Below are positions 6,225 through 11,851 of a DNA stretch of 12,837 nucleotides, piece by piece (position 1 is the stretch's first letter; each line of letters begins with the position of its first letter). This stretch comes from Patescibacteria group bacterium UBA6102 (GTDB taxonomy: Bacteria; Patescibacteriota; Minisyncoccia; Minisyncoccales; UBA5738), in the NCBI GenBank assembly GCA_002423555.1, contig DIWQ01000021.1, positions 1-12,837 of the forward strand. Direction: 5' to 3'. Position numbers and translations under genes: made by a program. The notes beneath the pieces are model-generated. The model did no database searches and was not told the DNA's origin. It saw only the letters and a list, made by a program, of their open reading frames with translations.

Positions 6225-6479
6225 ATGATCACTCAATACATTAAACAGCAATTGAAGAAGGCGAGCTATAAAATTCTGGAGGATGGGACTTTTTTTGGTG
6301 AAATTCCCGGGGCGAAAGGAGTCTGGGCCAATGCGAAAAATTTGGAAGATTGCCGCCGGGAGTTGCAAGAAGTTTTGGAGGAATGGATTTTGTTGAAATT
6401 GTCCGACGGCGATTCAATCCCCGGATTGGCGATGCCAAAAACCAAAACAAAGCAACTCATGACGGAACAATATGCCTAG
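6225..6479 (+). CDS. hicB: HicB-family antitoxin
   Basis: 84 residues from ATG 6225. An in-frame start at 6186 would add 13 residues that look unlike the family. The protein shows the HicB pattern: an N-terminal strand region (QQLKKASYKILEDGTFFGEI), PGAKGVWANAKNLEDCRREL as the loop and helix, then EVLEEWILLKLSDGDSIPGL, the usual end of the partial RNase H-like fold. In this family HicB binds and neutralises the HicA mRNA interferase and often represses its own operon. The last about 15 residues are basic (PKTKTKQL); no helix-turn-helix is evident. Its last 8 bases overlap hicA, so the two are translationally coupled. No Shine-Dalgarno is seen; see the promoter at 6191, which would give a leaderless mRNA. 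Confidence 0.85.
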   Translation: MITQYIKQQLKKASYKILEDGTFFGEIPGAKGVWANAKNLEDCRRELQEVLEEWILLKLSDGDSIPGLAMPKTKTKQLMTEQYA

Positions 6480-6696
6480 CCGCCTCAATCCGGTTTCACG
6501 CCGAGTCCTAATCAAGAAGTTTCAAAAACTTGGATTTGAGGGGCCGATTTCCGGCGGCCGGCATTGCTTTGTGAAAAAAGGCGAATTGAAAGTGAGCATT
6601 CCATCGCCCCACAAGGAGGATGTTATCGGAGTTCCCCTTTTGAAGGAAATTTTAAAGCAAGCCGGGATCAATCAAAATGATTGGAACAACGCTTGA
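6472..6696 (+). CDS. hicA: HicA-family mRNA interferase toxin
   Basis: 74 residues, starting inside the hicB end (ATGCCTAG overlap). The layout fits HicA (YcfA-like, double-stranded RNA-binding fold): helix SRRVLIKKFQKLGFE, then GGRHCFVKKG with His31 at the position of the catalytic His in the G-x-H motif, strand VSIPSPHKED, and the C-terminal helix VPLLKEILKQAGI. The family cleaves mRNA and arrests growth until HicB neutralises it. Length is normal and nothing is missing. Stop TGA 6694-6696 is followed after 4 bases by a small hairpin, ACGGAA-TTT-TTCCGT (6701-6715). The gene order, antitoxin then toxin, is the reverse of many classical hicAB loci but common. Confidence 0.88.
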   Translation: MPSRLNPVSRRVLIKKFQKLGFEGPISGGRHCFVKKGELKVSIPSPHKEDVIGVPLLKEILKQAGINQNDWNNA

Positions 6697-6715
6697 GCGC
6701 ACGGAATTTTTCCGT

Positions 6716-6739
6716 AACGAAGGTTAATCTTCGCTTTGG
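6716..6739 (+). repeat. Degraded half copy of the 6139-6180 palindrome
   Basis: AACGAAGGTTAATCTTCGC plus TTTGG matches 6161-6185 (AACGAAGGTTAGACCTTCGC plus TTTGG) with two changes and one deletion. Only the right half is present, so it cannot form the long stem. Confidence 0.6.
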
Positions 6740-6790
6740 GCGCGGCGGGCGGCCGGTAACCGCTCACTGGGTTTTAAAATTCTTTTGCCA

Positions 6791-6858
6791 GGGTCTAACC
6801 GCTCGCGCTTGTCCCTCGGATTACCTCGGGACAAGCGCGAGGGATAGACCCTTTTTTT
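6791..6858 (+). terminator. Large hairpin with T-run, likely terminator of hicBA
   Basis: CTCGCGCTTGTCCC (6802-6815) pairs perfectly with GGGACAAGCGCGAG (6828-6841), and an outer GGGTCTA (6791-6797) pairs with TAGACCC (6845-6851). Seven T residues (6852-6858) follow at once, the layout of a Rho-independent terminator. The outer arm carries GGGTCTAACC, linking it to the palindrome family of this region. It lies about 95 bases after hicA. Confidence 0.65.
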
Positions 6859-6884
6859 CAGAGGGTCTAACCCTCTGATTTTTG
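6859..6884 (+). repeat. GGTCTAACC-family hairpin, copy 1 of CAGAGGGT type
   Basis: CAGAGGGT (6859-6866), loop CTA, ACCCTCTG (6870-6877), then ATTTTTG. It directly follows the T-run of the previous hairpin. Together with the preceding T-run and following ATTTTTG it is almost identical to 7302-7333. It could act as a second terminator. Confidence 0.75.
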
Positions 6885-6893
6885 TAGCATACA

Positions 6894-6970
6894 AATGCTT
6901 TAAAGGGGTCGCACCCTTTTGAGTACAAAAGGGAACGACCCCTTTGACCCCGGGGAACGACTCCGGGGAA
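6894..6970 (+). repeat. REP-like palindrome, family 1, copy 2
   Basis: GGGGTCG (6905-6911), CA, CCCTTTTG (6914-6921), loop AGTA, CAAAAGGG (6926-6933), AA, CGACCCC (6936-6942). Only one loop base differs from copy 1, and the preceding AATGCTTTAAA is shared with it. The tail, CCTTTGACCCCGGGGAACGA and so on, is different and itself has CCCCGGGG symmetry. Same orientation as the other copies. Confidence 0.85.
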
Positions 6971-6999
6971 ATACAGGGGGCAGACTTTTCCAAAATACT

Positions 7000-7023
7000 A
7001 AAAAAAGCCCCGCGGGGGCGGGG
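7000..7023 (-). terminator. Terminator of the minus-strand HicB-like gene
   Basis: Read on the minus strand, CCCCGC, loop CCCC, GCGGGG is followed by C and seven T residues (7000-7006). It lies about 33 bases after the minus-strand stop codon. It is a classical compact Rho-independent terminator. Confidence 0.8.
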
Positions 7024-7055
7024 AATTATCGGATGGTTGAGTTTTTAAATTGCGG

Positions 7056-7244
7056 TCAGCTGGTTAAAATGTAATCTTCAATCACTTCGGTTAATTGTTC
7101 CCTGGCTTCTTCAACGGAGCCTGCTTGAGCGTAGGCGCCGGGCAAATCGTCCGCGCTGGCGCACCAGCTTTTGGTTTCTTGGTCATATTCATATTCAGCC
7201 TTGCGCAGGATATTTTCAATGTATTCGGCAATATAGAGTTTCAT
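7056..7244 (-). CDS. Solo HicB-like small protein
   Basis: 62 residues from the ATG at 7244. The sequence has the short HicB/UPF0150-like pattern: MKLYIAEYIENIL, AEYEYDQETKSWCASADDLP, then GAYAQAGSVEEAREQLTEVI and EDYILTS. The P-G-x-x-x-x-G-x-(S/T)-x-E-E-A motif is typical. The family fold is a partial RNase H-like domain that can bind a toxin. It ends after the helix, shorter than the 84-residue HicB nearby, but a length of 60-75 is common for this subgroup, so I do not call it truncated. A TTG at 7286 would extend the frame by 14 residues, but it lies in the spacer of the promoter, upstream of the expected transcript start, so the ATG is preferred. No toxin-like gene lies beside it on the same strand. 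Confidence 0.75.
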   Translation of the reverse strand: MKLYIAEYIENILRKAEYEYDQETKSWCASADDLPGAYAQAGSVEEAREQLTEVIEDYILTS

Positions 7245-7268
7245 GGCGCTGTTTTTATCATCGGCTTC

Positions 7269-7296
7269 ATTATAAATCTTAAACAAAATGTGTCAA
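7269..7296 (-). promoter_or_regulatory. Consensus promoter of the solo HicB-like gene
   Basis: On the minus strand TTGACA (7296-7291) and TATAAT (7274-7269) both match the sigma-70 consensus exactly, 16 bases apart. The expected transcript start near 7262 gives about 18 bases of leader before ATG 7244. Confidence 0.85.
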
Positions 7297-7301
7297 TTCC
7301 A

Positions 7302-7333
7302 TTTTTTCAGAGGGTCTAACCCTCTGATTTTTG
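7302..7333 (+). repeat. GGTCTAACC-family hairpin, copy 2 of CAGAGGGT type
   Basis: TTTTTT, then CAGAGGGT (7308-7315), loop CTA, ACCCTCTG (7319-7326), ATTTTTG. Nearly identical to 6853-6884. It lies between two divergent promoters (minus-strand 7269-7296, plus-strand 7352-7379), where it could insulate them; no gene ends here on the plus strand. Confidence 0.75.
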
Positions 7334-7351
7334 CACAGATCTTCTGAGAGG

Positions 7352-7379
7352 TTGACGGGGATTTGGGTTTTGGTAGGAT
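7352..7379 (+). promoter_or_regulatory. Possible promoter of the nucleotidyltransferase/HEPN pair
   Basis: TTGACG (7352-7357) and TAGGAT (7374-7379) are 16 bases apart, matching 5/6 and 4/6. The ATG is at 7386, so the transcript would be leaderless. Alternatively the AGGA in the same place is a Shine-Dalgarno 7 bases before the ATG. Both readings cannot hold for one mRNA. Confidence 0.45.
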
Positions 7380-7385
7380 GAAGAT

Positions 7386-7709
7386 ATGGTGAAAGAAGAA
7401 ACCAAGCGAAAAATACAGGCAATCGCCGACAAGATCGCCCGCGAATACAAACCCGAAAAGATCATTCTTTTCGGTTCTTACGCGTGGGGGCATCCGCACG
7501 AAGACAGCGATCTTGATCTTTTTATCATCAAAAAAACCGATGATCCGATGTTAAAGCGGATGGAGGATGTTGACAAGCTTTTTTTCCCGCGGGAGTTTGC
7601 GATGGATTTATTGGTTTATACCCCGGAGCAGGTGGACAAGAGGAAAAAAATGCAGGACCCGTTTGTGATTGATATTATTGATAAAGGTAAATTATTATAT
7701 GCCAGATAA
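7386..7709 (+). CDS. MNT-type nucleotidyltransferase (antitoxin-like)
   Basis: 107 residues. This is a minimal nucleotidyltransferase of the DNA polymerase beta superfamily: a helix (about 5-20), then KIILFGSYAWGHPHEDSDLD with G30-S31 and the metal-binding D42 and D44, and a third acidic residue at D74 in FAMDLLVY. All catalytic residues are present. Such proteins pair with HEPN proteins as MNT-HEPN modules; in studied MntA-HepT pairs the MNT protein adds AMP groups to the HEPN toxin and silences it. The next gene overlaps by 11 bases and encodes a HEPN protein, which fits the pairing. The start ATG follows either AGGA or a leaderless promoter. Confidence 0.9.
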   Translation: MVKEETKRKIQAIADKIAREYKPEKIILFGSYAWGHPHEDSDLDLFIIKKTDDPMLKRMEDVDKLFFPREFAMDLLVYTPEQVDKRKKMQDPFVIDIIDKGKLLYAR

Positions 7710-8115
7710 ACTTCCCGCGGATCAATTGTGGCAGGAATGGGTGAAGAAGGCCGATGAAGACGAGTTGAATATTAAGTCAATATTAAAACACCGAGACGGA
7801 ACATCCAATTGGGTGGGTTTTTTGGCGCAACAAATGGCGGAAAAATATATGAAAGGATTGTTGGTTTTTCATAAACAGGGATATCCCAAGATTCATGACT
7901 TGTTAAGGATTGCTTCGCTGATTGCTCCTTCGGCGGAAAACATTTTGGTCTTTGACGAAGAATTGCGCAGATTGAGCCGGCTGTATATCATTGACCGCTA
8001 CCCGGGGGAAATGGCGGAATTATCGTGGAAGGAGGCCGAAGACGCCTACGCGGCGGCGCAAAGAATCAAGGAATTTGTCCTGTCCGAGATTGCCAAAAAA
8101 CCGGCCGGGGACTGA
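7699..8115 (+). CDS. HEPN-domain protein, partner of the nucleotidyltransferase
   Basis: 138 residues from ATG 7699, which overlaps the upstream gene; a frame start at 7669 lies well inside that gene and is not preferred. The helical HEPN pattern is clear: WVGFLAQQMAEKYMKGLLVF (38-57), then PKIHDLLRIAS (63-73) and LYIIDRYPGE (95-104), with Gln44-Gln45, Ala47-Glu48-Lys49, H66-D67 and R100-Y101-P102. This is the PF05168-type HEPN. I do not see the R-x4-6-H ribonuclease motif of the toxin branch: R100 is followed by YPGEMAELSW without His. So it may be a non-nuclease form, or the activity may use other residues. Expected to bind or be modified by the MNT protein. It ends just before a heptamer mini-array. 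Confidence 0.85.
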   Translation: MPDKLPADQLWQEWVKKADEDELNIKSILKHRDGTSNWVGFLAQQMAEKYMKGLLVFHKQGYPKIHDLLRIASLIAPSAENILVFDEELRRLSRLYIIDRYPGEMAELSWKEAEDAYAAAQRIKEFVLSEIAKKPAGD

Positions 8116-8128
8116 TTGCGGGCATCAA

Positions 8129-8149
8129 ATGATAAATGATAAATGATAA
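8129..8149 (+). repeat. Heptamer mini-array
   Basis: Three tandem ATGATAA units, 14 bases after the HEPN gene stop. It is the same unit as the 1241 and 1903 arrays, more than 6 kb away, so the repeat is not confined to the surface locus. Confidence 0.85.
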
Positions 8150-8157
8150 ATAATACT

Positions 8158-8240
8158 TTTTAAAGGGGTCGCACCCTTTTGATTACAAAAGGGAACGACC
8201 CCGTGGAACGACCCCCCTTGACCCCGAACGACCCCGTGGA
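8158..8240 (+). repeat. REP-like palindrome, family 1, copy 3
   Basis: GGGGTCG (8165-8171), CA, CCCTTTTG (8174-8181), loop ATTA, CAAAAGGG (8186-8193), AA, CGACCCC (8196-8202). The stem is identical to copy 1. The tail again repeats right-arm pieces: GTGGAACGACCCC, CCTTGACCCC, GAACGACCCC. It ends just before the rpoB promoter. Confidence 0.88.
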
Positions 8241-8241
8241 T

Positions 8242-8270
8242 TTGACAGATTGGGAAATGTTTGCTAATAT
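8242..8270 (+). promoter_or_regulatory. Promoter of rpoBC
   Basis: TTGACA (8242-8247) and TAATAT (8265-8270) are separated by exactly 17 bases; the -35 is perfect and the -10 matches 4/6 (TATAAT versus TAATAT). The expected start near 8277 leaves about 237 bases of leader before the rpoB ATG. The -35 abuts the tail of the REP-like element. Confidence 0.75.
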
Positions 8271-8348
8271 CAATGCTTGTGGGAGAGCTAACTCATTTTT
8301 TTTGCCTTGATTGCCGTTGATTCATAATTTTAAGCAAAATATGCCCTG

Positions 8349-8370
8349 AAAAACCAAAGAGGGTTTTTTT
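8349..8370 (+). terminator. Possible attenuator hairpin in the rpoB leader
   Basis: AAAAACC (8349-8355), loop AAAGAG, GGTTTTT (8362-8368), then more T residues and GCTTTTTT. The stem is short but is followed by T-runs about 70 bases after the expected transcript start, so partial termination is possible. A competing CCCT/AGGG pairing (8344-8347 with 8360-8363) overlaps it. Confidence 0.4.
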
Positions 8371-8389
8371 GCTTTTTTGCCGCGCCAAC

Positions 8390-8512
8390 CTCCAAAATTA
8401 AAATTGAAAAATCAAAATGAAAAATTTTGGAGTTAAAATTTTGCTTTGCAAAATTTTAACGATGTATTTCCTTGATTTTTAACTTTGATTTTTTAATTTT
8501 TAATTTAAGTTA
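8390..8512. repeat. AT-rich inverted repeats just before rpoB
   Basis: CTCCAAAATT (8390-8399) pairs with AATTTTGGAG (8423-8432). GTTAAAATTTTGC (8432-8444) pairs perfectly with GCAAAATTTTAAC (8448-8460) around TTT. The flanks, AAATTAAAATTGAAAAATCA and TTGATTTTTAACTTTGATTT, are also roughly complementary, so the whole block could fold into one long AT-rich stem ending at the start codon. Confidence 0.7.
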
Positions 8513-8513
8513 T

Positions 8514-11500
8514 ATGGCCCTTAAAACAAAAAATTTCGGCAAGGCAAAAGTTTCTTTGCCGCTGCCGTATTTGCTGGTGTTGCAAAAAGAGAGCTGGGAT
8601 ATGTTCTGGGGCAACGATTTGCGGGAATTGTTCACCGAGATCTCGCCCATCCGCGACTACACCGGCAAGGAAATGGAGCTTTGGATTGACGATTTCAAGC
8701 TGGACAAGCCCAAACACAAGAACGATCTGGACGCGCGCTTGAACAACGATTCCTATGAATCGCCGGTGCGGGTCAAAACGCGGCTGGTGAATCTGAAGAC
8801 CAAAGAAACCAAAACGCAGGAGATATTTCTGTGCGATTTTCCGTTGATGACCGAAAGGGGCACGTTTGTGATCAACGGCGTGGAGCGGGTTTGCATCTCG
8901 CAATTAATCCGCTCGGCGGGCGTGTTTTTCTCCGCCCAAAACATCGGCGGCAAGAATTTTTTCGGCACCAAGATCATTCCCAACCGCGGCTCGTGGCTGG
9001 AATTTGAAACCGCCCACACGGGCTTTATCGGTGTGAAAATTGACCGCAAGCGGCGCGTGCCGGCGACCACGCTTTTGCGGGCGTTCGGCATTGACAACGA
9101 CAACGCGATCAAGGAACTGTTTGCCGACGTCAACAACGGCGAAGTTGATTTCATTGAAGAAACCATCAAAAAAGATCCCACGCACAACCAGGCCGAGGCG
9201 CTGGTGGAAATCTATCAGCGTTTGCGCCCGGGCGATCTGACCACCGCCGACACCGCCAAGGAACTGATCTGGAATATGTTTTTCAATTTTGAAAGATATG
9301 ATCTTTCCAAAGTCGGGCGCTGGAAAATGTGGAAACGCCTGCCGCAATTGAAGCCCAAGGACAAGAAAAACGACGTGGTGGAAATGAAGGATCGCGTGAT
9401 GACGGTGGACGACATCGTGGCGGTAATCAGAGAAATCATTCGCCTCAACAACGATCCGGCCGCCAAACCCGACGAAATTGACCATTTGGGCAACCGCCGC
9501 GTGCGCACGCTCAACGAACTGCTGGTGAACCGCCTGCGGCTGGGCTTTATGAGGATGGAGCGCATCATCAAGGACCGGATGTCAACGCTGGACGTTTTGG
9601 AGCTGTCGCCCCTGCAATTGATCAATCCCCGGCCGGTGATGGCGGTGATCAAGGAATTTTTCTCGTCGTCGCAACTGTCGCAATTTATGGACAATGAAAA
9701 TCCGCTTTCCGAGCTGGAGCACAAACGCCGCCTGGCGGCCACCGGCCCCGGCGGGCTCACGCGCGAGCGCGCGGGATTTGAAGTGCGCGACGTGCAACCC
9801 TCCCACTACGGCCGGATTTGCCCGATCCAAACTCCCGAAGGCGCGAACGTCGGCCTGGTGGGCTATTTGGCGTCATATACCAAGATCAACGATTTCGGAT
9901 TTTTGGAAACTCCCTATTTTGAGGTGAAAAAAAACAAAGTGACCGACAAACTGGTCTATATGACCGCCGACGAGGAAGAGAAATACAACATTGCCACGGC
10001 GATCGCGCCGCTGGACGAGAACAACAACATCATTCCCAAAAAATTGGAGGCGCGCATCAAAGGAGAGCCGGGCATTTGCGCCCGCGAAGAAATTGACTAC
10101 ATTGACGTTTCCCCCCAGCAGATCCTTTCGGTGGGCACGTCGCTGATTCCGTTTTTGCAGAACGACGACGCCAACCGCGCGCTGATGGGTTCCAATATGC
10201 AGCGCCAGTCAACGCCCCTGCTACTGCCCGAACCGCCGCTGGTGATGACCGGCAGTGAGGAGCGGATCGCGCGCGATTCGGGGCATATTCTGCCGGCCGA
10301 AGGCGCGGGCGCGGTTACCGAAGTGGACGGGCGGCACATCGCCGTCAAATACGACGACAAAGAACTGGGTGAAAAAACTTATTATTTGCGCACTTTTTTG
10401 CGCACCAACCAATACACCTGCTTCCATCAGAAAGCGGCGGTGAAAAAAGGACAAAAAGTCAAGAAAGGCGACGCGCTTTGCGACGGCGGCGGCATCGCCG
10501 ACGGCCATCTGGCGCTGGGGCACAACGTGCTGGTGGCGTTCACTTCCTGGCGCGGCGGCAATTTTGAGGACGCGATCTTGCTCTCCGAACGCTTGGTGGC
10601 GGATGATAAATTCACCACCATCCATATGGAAAATTTCGCCTGCGACGTGCGCGAAACCAAACTGGGGCCGGAAACCACCACCTATGACATCCCCAATGTT
10701 TCCGAAGAGAAATTGAAAGACTTGGACGAAGAAGGCGTTGTGCGCGTGGGGGCGGAGATCAAACCCAACGACATTCTGGTGGGAAAAATCTCCCCCAAAG
10801 GAGAACAGGAGCTCACCGCCGAAGAGCGGCTCCTGCGCTCAATTTTCGGCGAAAAAGCCAAAGATGTCAAAGACACTTCGCTGGTGATGGAACACGGCAA
10901 GCGGGGACGCGTCGTCGGCGTGAAGATTTTCTCGCGCGAGCAGGGGCACAAGCTTGATCCGGGCGTGATCAAGCGCATTGAGATTGAGGTGGCGGAATTG
11001 CGCAAGGTGCGCGCCGGCGACAAACTGGCCGGCCGGCACGGCAACAAGGGCGTGATTTCGCGCATTTTGCCGGTGGAAGAGATGCCGTTTTTGGAAGACG
11101 GCACGCCCGTGGACATCGTGCTCAATCCCATGAGCGTGGCGTCGCGCATGAACCTGGGGCAGATTTTGGAAACTCATTTCGGCTATGCGGCGCACAAACT
11201 CGGCTATCACGCGGTGACGCCGTCGCTTTCGGGCGCGACCGAAGCCGACATCAAAGCGGAATTGAAAAAGGCCGGCCTTTCCGAAGACGGCAAAGAAAAG
11301 CTTTTTGACGGCCGGTCGGGATTGCCGTTCCCGGGCAAGATCACCGTGGGCTATATCTATATGATGAAGCTGGTGCATATGGTGGAAGACAAGATCCACA
11401 CGCGCAGTATCGGGCCGTATTCGCTGATCACCCAACAGCCGCTGGGAGGCAAGGCGCAGTTCGGGGGACAGCGGTTCGGAGAAATGGAGGTCTGGGCGCT

Positions 11501-11705
11501 GGAAGGATATGGCGCGGCGCACACTTTGCAGGAAATGCTCACCATCAAATCCGACGATATCGCCGGCAGGGCGGCAACCTATGAAACCATTTTGCGCGGC
11601 GAAGACATTCGCCATCCCAACATTCCGGCGTCGTTCAACCTTTTGGTGAGCGAATTGAAATCGCTGGGATTGAGCGTGGAAGTAAAAGAAAAAAACAACC
11701 AATAA
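8514..11705 (+). CDS. rpoB: RNA polymerase beta subunit
   Basis: 1063 residues from ATG 8514 (MALKTKNFGKAKVSLPLPYL). An in-frame TTG at 8472 would add 14 hydrophobic residues encoded by the AT-rich leader and is rejected. The catalytic subunit with beta' forms the active centre. Landmarks: RGTFVINGVERV in the protrusion; the Rif pocket SSSQLSQFMDNENPLSE and HKRRLAATGPGGLTRERAGF at about 385-420; RICPIQTPEGANVGL; the NTP-binding NFEDAI with E685-D686; K837 and K845 in GDKLAGRHGNKGV; and the C-terminal clamp part GGKAQFGGQRFGEMEVWALE with PASFNLLVSELKSLGL. It is complete at both ends but much shorter than E. coli (1342), mainly lacking lineage inserts. Ala408 and Thr410 replace E. coli S531 and L533. 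Upstream rplJL is absent, and rpoC follows after 146 bases. No strong Shine-Dalgarno. Confidence 0.98.
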   Translation: MALKTKNFGKAKVSLPLPYLLVLQKESWDMFWGNDLRELFTEISPIRDYTGKEMELWIDDFKLDKPKHKNDLDARLNNDSYESPVRVKTRLVNLKTKETKTQEIFLCDFPLMTERGTFVINGVERVCISQLIRSAGVFFSAQNIGGKNFFGTKIIPNRGSWLEFETAHTGFIGVKIDRKRRVPATTLLRAFGIDNDNAIKELFADVNNGEVDFIEETIKKDPTHNQAEALVEIYQRLRPGDLTTADTAKELIWNMFFNFERYDLSKVGRWKMWKRLPQLKPKDKKNDVVEMKDRVMTVDDIVAVIREIIRLNNDPAAKPDEIDHLGNRRVRTLNELLVNRLRLGFMRMERIIKDRMSTLDVLELSPLQLINPRPVMAVIKEFFSSSQLSQFMDNENPLSELEHKRRLAATGPGGLTRERAGFEVRDVQPSHYGRICPIQTPEGANVGLVGYLASYTKINDFGFLETPYFEVKKNKVTDKLVYMTADEEEKYNIATAIAPLDENNNIIPKKLEARIKGEPGICAREEIDYIDVSPQQILSVGTSLIPFLQNDDANRALMGSNMQRQSTPLLLPEPPLVMTGSEERIARDSGHILPAEGAGAVTEVDGRHIAVKYDDKELGEKTYYLRTFLRTNQYTCFHQKAAVKKGQKVKKGDALCDGGGIADGHLALGHNVLVAFTSWRGGNFEDAILLSERLVADDKFTTIHMENFACDVRETKLGPETTTYDIPNVSEEKLKDLDEEGVVRVGAEIKPNDILVGKISPKGEQELTAEERLLRSIFGEKAKDVKDTSLVMEHGKRGRVVGVKIFSREQGHKLDPGVIKRIEIEVAELRKVRAGDKLAGRHGNKGVISRILPVEEMPFLEDGTPVDIVLNPMSVASRMNLGQILETHFGYAAHKLGYHAVTPSLSGATEADIKAELKKAGLSEDGKEKLFDGRSGLPFPGKITVGYIYMMKLVHMVEDKIHTRSIGPYSLITQQPLGGKAQFGGQRFGEMEVWALEGYGAAHTLQEMLTIKSDDIAGRAATYETILRGEDIRHPNIPASFNLLVSELKSLGLSVEVKEKNNQ

Positions 11706-11712
11706 AGTCAAA

Positions 11713-11850
11713 AAATCCTAATGTCAAAATCCAAATGTCAAACAAATGACTAAAATCCTAATGTCAAAATGAATTCAATTTTAAAATTTTAATTTTAAAT
11801 TTTGGATTTGATTTGGCATTTGACATTTGAGCTTTGGATTTTTTAAATTT
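11713..11850. repeat. AT-rich spacer between rpoB and rpoC with direct and inverted repeats
   Basis: AAATCCTAATGTCAAAAT occurs twice, at 11713-11730 and 11753-11770, exactly 40 bases apart. CAAATGTCAAA (11732-11742) pairs with TTTGACATTTG (11819-11829), and the flanks (AAAAAATCC versus GGATTTTTT) extend the symmetry. The middle is ATTTTAAAATTTTAATTTTA-like. No promoter or clear terminator is recognised, so rpoC is probably transcribed with rpoB. Confidence 0.7.
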
Positions 11851-11851
11851 T

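Larger units (their letters stand above)
6697..7055. other. Gene-free stretch made of palindromes
   Basis: No credible gene is seen on either strand between hicA and the minus-strand HicB-like gene. It holds, in order, a small hairpin at 6701-6715, a degraded GGTCTAACC-type half element (6716-6739), a 14-bp hairpin with T-run, a CAGAGGGT hairpin, the second REP-like element and a minus-strand terminator. Two short open frames that cross it are not convincing. Confidence 0.7.
8116..8513 (+). other. Gene-free stretch: repeats, promoter and rpoB leader
   Basis: No gene is seen. It contains a three-unit heptamer array, REP-like copy 3, a strong promoter, and the rpoB leader with a T-run hairpin and an AT-rich inverted repeat. 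A run of eight T residues at 8296-8303 has no clear stem before it. Confidence 0.7.

Noticed and set aside
6681..6878. 65-residue open frame after hicA
   Set aside because: It overlaps hicA, runs through a hairpin with T-run and palindromes, and its sequence has no recognisable fold.
7245..7286. TTG start for the solo HicB-like gene
   Set aside because: It lies in the spacer of a consensus promoter, upstream of the expected transcript start.
8472..8513. Earlier TTG start of rpoB
   Set aside because: The added 14 residues (LIFNFDFL-type) come from AT-rich inverted-repeat DNA; ATG 8514 gives the normal family N-terminus.
10839..11711. Long minus-strand open frames inside rpoB and rpoC (also 11873-12682, 8904-9485)
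   Set aside because: They are shadows of conserved GC-rich plus-strand genes, with His/Arg-rich sequence and no family pattern.
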